A stretch of DNA of 12,097 nt from Prochlorococcus marinus str. MIT 9215 (GCA_949486985.1 CATBLW010000106.1:1-12097), one strand, 5' to 3'. Positions 5,998 through 12,097 are shown, counted from the first letter of the stretch. Numbers and translations: made by a program. Notes: generated from the letters alone by a model not told the origin.

Positions 5998-7833
5998 CTA
6001 TTCGGGATCGCTCCAGGTGCTGGCGACATGTAAGTCATCCAATTGGCGCTCGGAAACGTTGGCTGGAGCTTGTGTCATCAGGCAACGGGCTTGTTGCGTT
6101 TTCGGGAAAGCGATCGTGTCGCGGATTGAGTCTTCACCCGCTAACAACATCACGATTCTGTCCATACCAAAGGCAAGACCGCCATGGGGAGGTGCTCCCA
6201 TGTCGAGGGCATCGATCAGGAAACCGAATTGCTCTTGGGCTTCTTCAAGGGCCAGGCCAATGGTCTGCAAGACCTGTCTTTGCAGCTCGGAATTGTGGAT
6301 TCTCAGCGAGCCTCCACCGAGCTCTAGGCCATTGAGAACGAGGTCATAGGCCTGGGCACGAGCTTGAGGGAGACGCTCCATCCATGCCGCGGCATCATCG
6401 CCGAGATCGTCTTTGTTAGGGGCGCAGAAGGGGTGGTGCAGCGCTTCGAGTCGGTTGGCTTCTGCATTGAATTCGAACATGGGGAAGTCCACAATCCAGA
6501 GGAAGTTCCAAGCGTTGTTGTCTTGATCACTGTTGTCTTGATCACTGCGAATTAAACCAAGCTCACGAGCGAGGTATTGCCGGACACGATCGAGAGCTTT
6601 ATTGACTGTGCTGGTGTCTCCGGCGCCAAAAAGGATCAAGTCGCCGGCTTGTGCGCCTGTGCGCGTGAGCAGTTCTGTTTTTTGCTCGTCGCTGAGGTTG
6701 TCTTTGATCGCGCCGATGCTGTCGATTTCATCTGATTCGCGCACTCTGATAAAGGCCAGGCCACCGGCTCCAGCTGTCTGGGCTTCGCTAAACACATCGC
6801 CGCCAGGCTTGATGCGCACGTTGCTAACGCTCTCATTGCCTCCCGAAACGACGATGCACTTCACGGAACCACCAGCGGCAACGGCACCTGAGAACACTTT
6901 GAAGCCCACATCCTTGACAATGTCACTGACGTCATTGAGTTCCATCCCGTAGCGGGTATCGGGCCGGTCAGTGCCATAGCGGTTCATGGCCTCATGCCAT
7001 GTCATGCGTGGGAAGGGGAGTGGAAGATCGATTCCTTTTGTTGCCTTCCAGATCGCTGCAATCAGTCGTTCATTGAGGTCAAGGATCTCGTCCTCGCTCA
7101 TGAAGCTCATCTCCATGTCCAGCTGCGTAAATTCTGGTTGTCGATCAGCACGCAGATCTTCGTCTCGGAAGCAGCGTGCGACTTGGTAGTAACGCTCCAG
7201 GCCGCCAACCATCAGCAACTGTTTAAACAGCTGTGGGGACTGGGGCAAGGCAAACCATTCGCCTCCACATACCCGCGAAGGGACCAAGTAGTCGCGGGCT
7301 CCTTCTGGAGTGGATCGTGTCAGCACAGGTGTCTCCACCTCGATGAAGCCTTCGTCTTCAAGAAAACGTCGTGCTGTCTTGATGGTGGCGTGTCGGAGGT
7401 GCAGGTTGCGCCGCATGCGCTCTCGCCGTAGATCGAGATAGCGATGGCGCAGGCGTAGTTCTTCTTTGACCGGTTCTTCGTCGTGAATGGAAACCGTGAA
7501 GGGCAGGGTGCCTGTCACGGGATTCAGCACGTTGAGGCTCTCGGCGAGGACTTCGATCTCCCCTGTCCCGAGCTTGTTGTTGATGGCTTCATCAGGACGG
7601 GGTCTGACCCGTCCGCTGATTTGGAGCACCGTTTCATTGCGCAGATGCTCGGCGATATTGAAGAGTTCAGCGCCTTGATCAGGGTCCACCGTGATTTGCA
7701 CCGTTCCGCTGCTATCACGTAGATCGATGAAGATCACGCCGCCGTGGTCGCGACTGCGATCAACCCAGCCACACAGCTGAACGTTGGAGGCGATGTGCTG
7801 ACTGCGCAGCTCGCCGCAACCGTTGCTGCGCAT
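5998..7833 (-). CDS. aspS: Aspartyl-tRNA synthetase
   Basis: Class IIb synthetase that charges tRNA-Asp. The 611-residue length fits bacterial AspRS. An N-terminal OB-fold anticodon-binding domain (about 1-105) contains VQLCGWVDRSRDHGGVIFIDLRD. The catalytic core begins near HRYLDLRRERM (130-140). Motif 2 is at about 220-240 (FRDEDLRADRQPEFTQLD) and motif 3 is GGLAFGMDR at 551-559. The bacterial GAD insertion domain occupies roughly 310-425. A perfect 15-bp tandem duplication gives SDQDN twice at residues 430-439, just after that insertion. The ATG at 7831-7833 precedes the conserved N-terminus closely. Whether this enzyme is discriminating or also charges tRNA-Asn cannot be decided from this window. 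It is 64 bp downstream of gcvT on the same strand. Confidence 0.98.
   Translation of the reverse strand: MRSNGCGELRSQHIASNVQLCGWVDRSRDHGGVIFIDLRDSSGTVQITVDPDQGAELFNIAEHLRNETVLQISGRVRPRPDEAINNKLGTGEIEVLAESLNVLNPVTGTLPFTVSIHDEEPVKEELRLRHRYLDLRRERMRRNLHLRHATIKTARRFLEDEGFIEVETPVLTRSTPEGARDYLVPSRVCGGEWFALPQSPQLFKQLLMVGGLERYYQVARCFRDEDLRADRQPEFTQLDMEMSFMSEDEILDLNERLIAAIWKATKGIDLPLPFPRMTWHEAMNRYGTDRPDTRYGMELNDVSDIVKDVGFKVFSGAVAAGGSVKCIVVSGGNESVSNVRIKPGGDVFSEAQTAGAGGLAFIRVRESDEIDSIGAIKDNLSDEQKTELLTRTGAQAGDLILFGAGDTSTVNKALDRVRQYLARELGLIRSDQDNSDQDNNAWNFLWIVDFPMFEFNAEANRLEALHHPFCAPNKDDLGDDAAAWMERLPQARAQAYDLVLNGLELGGGSLRIHNSELQRQVLQTIGLALEEAQEQFGFLIDALDMGAPPHGGLAFGMDRIVMLLAGEDSIRDTIAFPKTQQARCLMTQAPANVSERQLDDLHVASTWSDPE
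6517..6546. repeat. 15-bp perfect tandem duplication in aspS
   Basis: Two identical adjacent copies of GTTGTCTTGATCACT (6517-6531 and 6532-6546). In frame they encode SDQDN twice in AspRS, in a surface-type hydrophilic stretch after the GAD insertion. The two copies have no mismatch, which suggests a recent slippage event. Length is a multiple of three, so the reading frame is intact. Confidence 0.95.
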
Positions 7834-7897
7834 GGGAAAGGCTTCAGGAAGACATGCGAGTTTCTCACAAGGGCTTCTGAAGGCCTTTGGTGTCGAG

Positions 7898-9073
7898 CTA
7901 TTTGGTTTCCGATTGCGTACGACTGCCCGGGCGATAGAAGGGGCGCTTCACCACTGTTGCTGGTTGGTTCTGGCCGCGGATTTCAACCTTGAGTTCCTGG
8001 CCAATCTTGCTCAGTTCTGTTGGTACGTAGGCCAGCGCAATGGCCTCACTCAGGCTGGGTGACCAGGTGCCGCTGGTGATCTCTCCAACGACTGCGCCGT
8101 TATTCAGAACGGGATATCCATGGCGGGCAATGGCTCGCCCTTGCAGTTTCAGGCCTATCAGCCGTCGATTCGGCCCTGTCGTGAGCTGTTGTTCCAGAGC
8201 GGCTCGTCCGATGAATGGGGCTGGCATTTCCAGATGGACCAACCAGCCAAGCCCGGCTTCGAAGGGTGTTGTTGTCACGTCCATGTCTTGGCCATAGAGG
8301 TGCATGGCGGCTTCAAGCCGCAGGGTGTCGCGAGCCCCAAGTCCACAAGGCGTCACTCCTGCTTCAAGCAGTTGACGCCAAAGGGCGCGGCCAGCGTCTG
8401 CTCGAAGCAGCAGCTCATAGCCATTTTCGCCGGTATAGCCCGTCCGGGCGATGAAAACCTCCTCAGCCGGTTCGCTATTCAGGTTGTTCAGTTGCAGATA
8501 GCGATGGCCGAAGCGGGGCAAGCTGGCCAGGGAATGGCCGATTAAGCCTTCAAGAATTGTGCTGGCCTCAGGCCCTTGCAAGGCGATCAAAACGCCATCG
8601 CCTTTGGCATCAGAGACTTTGATGCCGTCGGGTTCCAGGTGTTTCCGCAACCAACTGGTGTCGTTGTCGGCACAGGCTGCGTTGATGACAAGCAAAAGAG
8701 CTTCGCTTGCGATTGGATCAGCTCCAGCTGTTGGCGTGGACTCCAGGTCGTAAATGATCAGGTCGTCGATGATGCCGCCTGATTCGTTGAGCAGAACTGT
8801 GTAGCAGGCTTCACCTGGGCCGATGCGGTGCAGATCTGATGGCACCAGTTTTTGCAGCGCGTCTTTGGGGTTGTTGCCTTCGAGCCGAAGCACTCCCATA
8901 TGGGAGATGTCGAACATGCCAGCGTGCTGGCGCACCGCCTGATGCTCATCGATCAACCCTGAGAATTGAACAGGCATCTGCCAACCAGCAAAGGGAACCA
9001 TTCGCCCTTTGGCCTCCACACAGAGTTCATGCAGGGGCGTGTGTTGCAGATCCGACGTGTGTTGCAGATCCAT
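7898..9073 (-). CDS. gcvT: Glycine cleavage system T-protein (aminomethyltransferase)
   Basis: GcvT takes the aminomethyl group from lipoyl-H-protein, releases ammonia and forms 5,10-methylene-tetrahydrofolate. In cyanobacteria this serves photorespiratory glycine and one-carbon supply. The 391-residue protein shows the family signatures MVPFAGWQMPVQFSG (25-39), FDISHMG (54-60), GGIIDDLIIY with the folate-site aspartates D103/D104, ARTGYTGENGYE (209-220), GARDTLRLEA (246-255) and ITSGTWSPSL (332-341). The N-terminus has a duplicated DLQHT: family members usually go from Met almost directly into one such segment, so the first copy looks like an added duplication. The ATG at 9071-9073 is used; no start codon falls between the two copies. 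A possible promoter on the minus strand is TCGACA (9122-9127) with TAAGAT (9097-9102), spacer 19 bp, which is weak. Other gcv genes are not in the window. Confidence 0.97.
   Translation of the reverse strand: MDLQHTSDLQHTPLHELCVEAKGRMVPFAGWQMPVQFSGLIDEHQAVRQHAGMFDISHMGVLRLEGNNPKDALQKLVPSDLHRIGPGEACYTVLLNESGGIIDDLIIYDLESTPTAGADPIASEALLLVINAACADNDTSWLRKHLEPDGIKVSDAKGDGVLIALQGPEASTILEGLIGHSLASLPRFGHRYLQLNNLNSEPAEEVFIARTGYTGENGYELLLRADAGRALWRQLLEAGVTPCGLGARDTLRLEAAMHLYGQDMDVTTTPFEAGLGWLVHLEMPAPFIGRAALEQQLTTGPNRRLIGLKLQGRAIARHGYPVLNNGAVVGEITSGTWSPSLSEAIALAYVPTELSKIGQELKVEIRGQNQPATVVKRPFYRPGSRTQSETK
9038..9071. repeat. 18-bp-period duplication at the 5' end of gcvT
   Basis: The 16-base string CGTGTGTTGCAGATCC occurs at 9038-9053 and again at 9056-9071, giving an 18-bp period. 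On the coding strand it yields DLQHTS followed by DLQHTP right after the start methionine. The matching parts are identical, which suggests a recent event, and it preserves the frame. Confidence 0.95.
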
Positions 9074-9101
9074 GGACTGGTTGAGCTGTCGGGAAAATCT
9101 T

Positions 9102-9560
9102 ATGGAGGCTGACGGTTGTGTTGTCGATCTTTTGCAGAAGTGGAAGGAAAGCCGGAGATTTGAGGAACTTATGTGTCTGATAAGTCAACTGTCATTACCG
9201 TGGGCATTCTTCGGGGGGTGCCAGTGTCGACAAAAGCCTCTTGTGGAACTTGTCAGCACTGTGTTCCAGGCAGTGTTCAAGCCAGCGCTCAAGGCAGCTC
9301 TCAAGGCAATGCCGCTTCAGTGGGGTGGTGTCGTCTGCGATCCATCAGCGTGCATCCTGAGTTGGCTCAATTTGCTGTCTGTCATCACTGGACGCATCAA
9401 GCTCCGCGCCTGCCAAGACTTGATGAGAATTCGACAAGACCTCCGATGGATCGCCAGCTTGAGCTCGGTCGCTCCTTGGTTGGTTCCGTTGCTGGAGATC
9501 TTTAAGCAGAGGAAGAGGCTGATCGCCTACTTGCGTTCAGAACCGATCTCAATCTGCTGA
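9102..9560 (+). CDS. Unrecognised 152-residue ORF filling the gcvT-speB gap
   Basis: I do not recognise this protein. The ORF opens with ATG at 9102, preceded by GGGA seven bases upstream, and ends with TGA two bases before the convergent speB stop. It therefore occupies almost all of the 489-bp gap, in the same antiparallel geometry as the ecotin gene. Codon choice looks like the neighbours (many CTC, GTC, ATC, AAG). The product has several Cys, a Trp/Leu-rich C-terminal half (WLNLL, APWLVPLLEIFKQRKR) and no signal peptide or clear transmembrane segment. Residues about 53-69 form a four-residue periodic pattern (FQAV-FKPA-LKAA-LKAM) encoded by 12-bp DNA repeats. A competing GTG-started frame, 9173-9505 (110 codons), has no better support. 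The frame stays open upstream to 9009 inside gcvT. It could be a real lineage-specific gene or a chance ORF in a repeat-derived spacer. Confidence 0.4.
   Translation: MEADGCVVDLLQKWKESRRFEELMCLISQLSLPWAFFGGCQCRQKPLVELVSTVFQAVFKPALKAALKAMPLQWGGVVCDPSACILSWLNLLSVITGRIKLRACQDLMRIRQDLRWIASLSSVAPWLVPLLEIFKQRKRLIAYLRSEPISIC
9256..9315. repeat. Degenerate 12-bp tandem repeats
   Basis: Consecutive 12-base units: gcactgtgttcc, aggcagtgttca, agccagcgctca, aggcagctctca and a decayed aggcaatgccgc. The middle three are clearly related (consensus AGSCAGYGYTCA-like); the flanking ones are weak. In the 9102-9560 ORF they read as a repeated four-residue unit. Their core GGCAGCTCTCAAG (9293-9305) differs by one base from the core of the 17-bp repeat near the right edge. 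Confidence 0.7.
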
Positions 9561-9562
9561 GA

Positions 9563-10492
9563 TCATCCTGATGGTGGCTCATTTTGAGCACAGTTCTCAC
9601 GATCACCAAGCAGCAACAGCAGGCTGCGGGTCACTTTTGCTGCCACAACACTGCTGACGCCCGAGGTGTCGAGTTGAGGGGCAAGCTCCACCACGTCGGC
9701 AGCAACAAGCTGATGCTCACGTAGGACATCAACCACGGCAGCAAAATCTTGCCAAAGAAAACCTCCAGGCTCTGGTGTACCTGTTCCAGGCAGAAGGCTT
9801 GGATCAAACCAATCCAAATCGACTGTGAGATAAATGGGCTGACCGCGATGAGGAGCGAGGGCCTTGGCTAAACCTTCGGCTGGTTGGCCTTGGATATGAG
9901 GTATCAATCGTTGTTTTCGATGCAGCTCTTGAAATTCTTCACGGCTGCCACTGCGAATAGCCAATTGCAGTAGCTCTCCGCTGGGCAGCACCTCGAGGCA
10001 GCGGCGCATGGCGCAAGCATGACTGTGTTGCGACCCAAGCCATTCCTGGCGGAGGTCTGCATGGGCATCCAATTGCACCAGGATGAGATCGGGATGACGC
10101 TGACTAACGGCGGCAACAGCACCGGAGCTGATCGAGTGCTCTCCGCCCAGCATCAGCGGTTTGAGTCCAAGATTCAGTACCCGTTTGGTTGCTTCTTGAA
10201 CGGCGTCAACAACTGGCTCAGGGGCGCCGAAGGGAATGTCGATAGCGCCAAGGTCGGCGAAGTCAATGTCTTCGAGATCGCGATCGAGTTGGGGGCAGTA
10301 AGTCTCAAGACCATTGCTGACGTCGCGAATGGCGCTTGGCCCAAAGCGACTGCCAGGCCGGAAGGATGTGGTGCCGTCGTAGGGAACGCCATACATCCCG
10401 ATGCTGCAACCTGCGGGGTCGCGTTGGGCCGCCATGAAAATGGCGCCTTCCGTGTCGAACTTGGTTTCAGGGCTATTGGCCTGTGCGTTCAT
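9563..10492 (-). CDS. speB: Agmatinase / ureohydrolase family protein
   Basis: Arginase/agmatinase-fold binuclear Mn enzyme; the likely reaction is agmatine to putrescine plus urea. The 309-residue length is typical. Metal ligands are visible: His119 in GGEHS, Asp142, His144 and Asp146 in DAHAD, and Asp225/Asp227 in DLDWFDPS, followed by the conserved PGTGTPEPGG (235-244). The N-terminus has GVPYDGTTSFRPGSRFGP, typical of agmatinases. Its ATG overlaps the spermidine synthase stop by 4 bp, so the pair forms an operon making putrescine and spermidine; this context favours agmatine as substrate. Family members also include guanidine, guanidinobutyrate and formiminoglutamate hydrolases, which motifs alone do not exclude. 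DWFD replaces the commoner DxLD in the metal motif. Confidence 0.88.
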   Translation of the reverse strand: MNAQANSPETKFDTEGAIFMAAQRDPAGCSIGMYGVPYDGTTSFRPGSRFGPSAIRDVSNGLETYCPQLDRDLEDIDFADLGAIDIPFGAPEPVVDAVQEATKRVLNLGLKPLMLGGEHSISSGAVAAVSQRHPDLILVQLDAHADLRQEWLGSQHSHACAMRRCLEVLPSGELLQLAIRSGSREEFQELHRKQRLIPHIQGQPAEGLAKALAPHRGQPIYLTVDLDWFDPSLLPGTGTPEPGGFLWQDFAAVVDVLREHQLVAADVVELAPQLDTSGVSSVVAAKVTRSLLLLLGDRENCAQNEPPSG

Positions 10493-11397
10493 GAGATCAG
10501 TTCCCGTTCAATGAAGGCCGGCATCGCTTCAAAGGCACCTTGTTGCCAGCGAGGACTCCAGATTTCACAGCTTGGGGCAATGGCCTTCACCCGTTCTGGT
10601 TTGGGGTTGCGGAAACGGTTGCTATCGGTGGCAGCGAATGTCCAGCTCCACCAACCGCTGGGATACATGGGCACCCAGCCATAGAGAGGATCGGCATAAC
10701 CGAAAACCTTACGAATCAGTCGAACCATATCGATGTGCACTTGTTGGAAGGCTTCCGGCGATTCGCTTTGGGTCGCGAAAATGCCACCAGGCTTGAGGAT
10801 GCGCCGGCAATGTTCGAAGAAGGCCTTGTTGAAGAGGCCTTCGGCTGGGCCTGCAGGATCGGAGCCGTCGACAAGGATGACGTCGTAGGAGGAGTCAGCT
10901 GCATTGGCGACCCAAGCGATTCCATCGCCAATCTCGAGCTGCAACCGGGGATCACTCCAAGCGCTGCCTCCAAGGCTGGGCAGATGTTCCTGGCTGAGTT
11001 CAACCACGCGGCGATCGATTTCAACCATCTCGAGCTGTTTGACCTCTTGATGACGCAAGCACTCTCGAGCTGTGCCGCCATCACCGCCACCGATCACCAG
11101 GACCCGTTCGAGCTGAGCAGCACTACAGAGCGCAGGGTGGACCAGAGATTCGTGGTAGTGGCGTTCCTGGTGTTCGGCGGTCATCCAGCAGCCGTCGAGT
11201 AAAAGCCCTTTGCCATAGCGGCTGCTTTCGATCACGGTGATCCGCTGGAACGGACTGTGTTCATCCACCAGGATTCGGCCTTCTAGGCCATAGCGCACAC
11301 CCAGGTGATGCTCATCAATCCAGCCGCTTGTGCTTGTAGAAGGGCTGCCCATGGACAGGTTTGCTTGGTTTGGCTGATCACTAGCTAAGTCCCTCAT
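10489..11397 (-). CDS. speE: Spermidine synthase (polyamine aminopropyltransferase)
   Basis: Transfers an aminopropyl group from decarboxylated SAM to putrescine, giving spermidine. The 302-residue protein shows YGKGLLLDGCWMTAEHQERHYHE (61-83), a Rossmann SAM-type loop VLVIGGGDGGTAREC (99-113), EIDRRVVEL (126-134), a DGI motif near 158-160, catalytic-region DGSDPAGPAEGLF (177-189) and MYPSGWWSWTFA (244-255). The start at 11397 leaves only 25 bp to the divergent arfB. An internal ATG at 11350-11352 (Met16) would begin just before the conserved GWIDEHHLGVRYG and give a 70-bp promoter gap, so the true protein may be 15 residues shorter. No Shine-Dalgarno decides between them. speB follows with a 4-bp overlap. 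Confidence 0.95.
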   Translation of the reverse strand: MRDLASDQPNQANLSMGSPSTSTSGWIDEHHLGVRYGLEGRILVDEHSPFQRITVIESSRYGKGLLLDGCWMTAEHQERHYHESLVHPALCSAAQLERVLVIGGGDGGTARECLRHQEVKQLEMVEIDRRVVELSQEHLPSLGGSAWSDPRLQLEIGDGIAWVANAADSSYDVILVDGSDPAGPAEGLFNKAFFEHCRRILKPGGIFATQSESPEAFQQVHIDMVRLIRKVFGYADPLYGWVPMYPSGWWSWTFAATDSNRFRNPKPERVKAIAPSCEIWSPRWQQGAFEAMPAFIERELIS

Positions 11398-11422
11398 CGG
11401 TTTTGGATGTCAGCGTGGGGTT

Positions 11423-11857
11423 ATGGCGCAAGATCTACCGATCAACAAACGGCTGGTCATTCCTGCTGCGGAATTGCAGTGGCGATTCTCTAGATCGTCT
11501 GGTCCTGGGGGACAAGGAGTGAACACCACCGACTCTCGCGTTGAGTTGGTTTTGGACTTGGCTGCGTCGACTGTCTTGGGTCCATTTCAGAAGCAACGAC
11601 TGCTCAAGCGGTTTGAACAGCGTTTGGTGAATGGTTGCCTCAGCGTTGTGGCTGCAGAGCAGCGCTCTCAGTGGCAGAACAGACAACAGGCGCTGAGCAG
11701 GCTTGCAGATCTTTTGCGTGAGGGCTTGCAGCCTCCACCACCAGCTCGACGTGCGACTAAACCGAGTCGAGGAGCGGTGAAGCGGCGCCTCCAAGCCAAG
11801 AAACAGCGGGGATTGCTCAAGCAGCGCCGCCGGGAAAGGCCTTCGCTGGAGAGCTGA
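11423..11857 (+). CDS. arfB: Ribosome-rescue peptidyl-tRNA hydrolase ArfB (YaeJ/ICT1 type)
   Basis: ArfB enters stalled ribosomes that lack a stop codon in the A site and hydrolyses the peptidyl-tRNA. The 144-residue product is the expected size for this single-domain class. The GGQ catalytic motif is at residues 29-31 inside SSGPGGQGVNTTDSRVEL, and the protein lacks the codon-recognition domains of RF1/RF2. The C-terminal tail from about 108 is strongly basic (RRATKPSRGAVKRR, then KKQRGLLKQRRR), matching the tail that occupies the empty mRNA channel in this family. The ATG at 11423 has GGGG two bases upstream, too close for a good Shine-Dalgarno. It is divergent from speE with a gap of 25 bp (70 bp if speE starts at Met16). 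The tandem repeats start 33 bp after its stop. Confidence 0.93.
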   Translation: MAQDLPINKRLVIPAAELQWRFSRSSGPGGQGVNTTDSRVELVLDLAASTVLGPFQKQRLLKRFEQRLVNGCLSVVAAEQRSQWQNRQQALSRLADLLREGLQPPPPARRATKPSRGAVKRRLQAKKQRGLLKQRRRERPSLES

Positions 11858-11890
11858 AGTTTTGCTCAGTTTGAGGTTTTAACCATTCAG

Positions 11891-11968
11891 TGGTTCTCCG
11901 CAGTACTTCTCCGGAGTACTTCTCTGGAGTGGTTCTCGACGTTGGTTCTCAACGGTCCTTCTCCACAT
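11891..11968. repeat. 13-bp minisatellite, six degenerate units
   Basis: Six head-to-tail 13-base units: tggttctccgcag, tacttctccggag, tacttctctggag, tggttctcgacgt, tggttctcaacgg and tccttctccacat. The TTCTC core is kept in all six. The array is downstream of arfB and outside any ORF I can support. The 13-bp period would shift reading frame, which agrees with it being non-coding. Confidence 0.93.
11902..11920. other. Hairpin formed by neighbouring minisatellite units
   Basis: Two copies of the self-complementary hexamer AGTACT (11902-11907 and 11915-11920) lie on either side of TCTCCGG, so a 6-bp stem with a 7-base loop can form on either strand. It arises from the junction between repeat units. 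No T run follows. It could affect arfB mRNA 3' ends, but this is an inference. Confidence 0.35.
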
Positions 11969-11975
11969 GGAGAGG
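11958..11975. other. Inverted repeat at the end of the 13-bp array
   Basis: CTTCTCC (11958-11964) pairs with GGAGAGG (11969-11975) around a 4-base loop ACAT, seven pairs with one G-U. It covers the last 13-bp unit and the start of the short spacer before the 17-bp repeats. Without a T tract it is not a standard terminator; it may still be the 3' boundary hairpin of the arfB transcript. Confidence 0.35.
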
Positions 11976-11980
11976 CTGTA

Positions 11981-12031
11981 AGCCTTGGCAGCTTTCAAGC
12001 CTTGGTAGTTTTCAATCCTTGGCAGTTTTCA
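11981..12031. repeat. 17-bp minisatellite, three units plus decayed copies
   Basis: Three head-to-tail 17-base units: agccttggcagctttca, agccttggtagttttca and atccttggcagttttca. They are followed by shortened relatives agcattgaatca (12032-12043) and agccttgaaa (12044-12053), and a further AAGCATTCAAT near the right edge. The unit is unlike the 13-bp unit next to it, so two different arrays lie side by side. No ORF is visible across them. The array may continue beyond the window. Confidence 0.9.
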
Positions 12032-12097
12032 AGCATTGAATCAAGCCTTGAAACCGTGCATGACAAGCAAGACTTACAACCAAGCATTCAATTCCAA

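Noticed and set aside
9074..9101. Possible glycine riboswitch ahead of gcvT
   Set aside because: If the divergent ORF is real there are only 28 bp, and the sequence further upstream shows no tandem aptamer-like pattern I can support.
9173..9505. 110-codon GTG-started frame in the gcvT-speB gap
   Set aside because: Overlaps the longer 9102-9560 frame, has a worse start and leaves part of the gap unexplained. It has a CGTCQHC stretch but no family I know. Kept only as a competitor.
10540..11202. 220-codon open frame on the plus strand
   Set aside because: Antisense to speE over its whole length, including the conserved SAM loop; no recognisable domain.
11858..11890. Terminator after arfB (CTCA-GTT-TGAG then GTTTT)
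   Set aside because: The stem is only 4 bp and the T run is 4 bases; too weak to call.
11891..12031. CRISPR-like array
   Set aside because: Units are directly adjacent with no unique spacers and are only 13 or 17 bp; these are minisatellites.

Overview
The window looks like chromosomal DNA of a marine picocyanobacterium, most like a GC-richer, MIT9313-type (low-light) Prochlorococcus or a close marine Synechococcus. This is an inference from the protein sequences: a cyanobacterial group 2 sigma factor, a cyanobacterial-type spermidine synthase, moderate GC and densely packed housekeeping genes. I see no rRNA, tRNA, CRISPR, phage or transposon gene.

Layout. Nine genes run on the minus strand and form the backbone. 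From right to left they are speE-speB (polyamines), gcvT (glycine cleavage), aspS (aspartyl-tRNA synthetase), a group 2 sigma-70 factor, pyrG-queE (CTP synthase, 7-carboxy-7-deazaguanine synthase) and queC-pabB (preQ0 synthase, aminodeoxychorismate synthase; pabB runs off the left edge). Within three of these pairs the genes overlap by 4 bp (ATGA or GTGA), which suggests translational coupling. Three plus-strand genes sit against this backbone. One is an ecotin-type secreted serine protease inhibitor wedged between queE and queC. The second is an unrecognised 152-codon ORF that exactly fills the gap between speB and gcvT. The third is arfB, a GGQ ribosome-rescue hydrolase divergent from speE.

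Function. QueE and QueC are consecutive enzymes of the pathway to preQ0 and queuosine, here separated by the inserted ecotin gene. PabB starts folate synthesis, and GcvT uses tetrahydrofolate to detoxify and recycle glycine. SpeB and SpeE convert agmatine to putrescine and then spermidine. PyrG, AspRS and ArfB serve nucleotide supply and translation.

Accessory signals. The most distinctive item is the ecotin homologue, whose predicted P1 residue is Arg rather than the Met of E. coli ecotin. The second theme is recent or degenerate short tandem duplication at five places: 15 bp x2 in aspS, 18 bp x2 at the start of gcvT, about 12 bp x4 in the unknown ORF, and 13 bp x6 followed by 17 bp x3 in the non-coding end beyond arfB. 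Periods inside genes are multiples of three; those outside genes are not. No complete new defence or biosynthetic system is evident.
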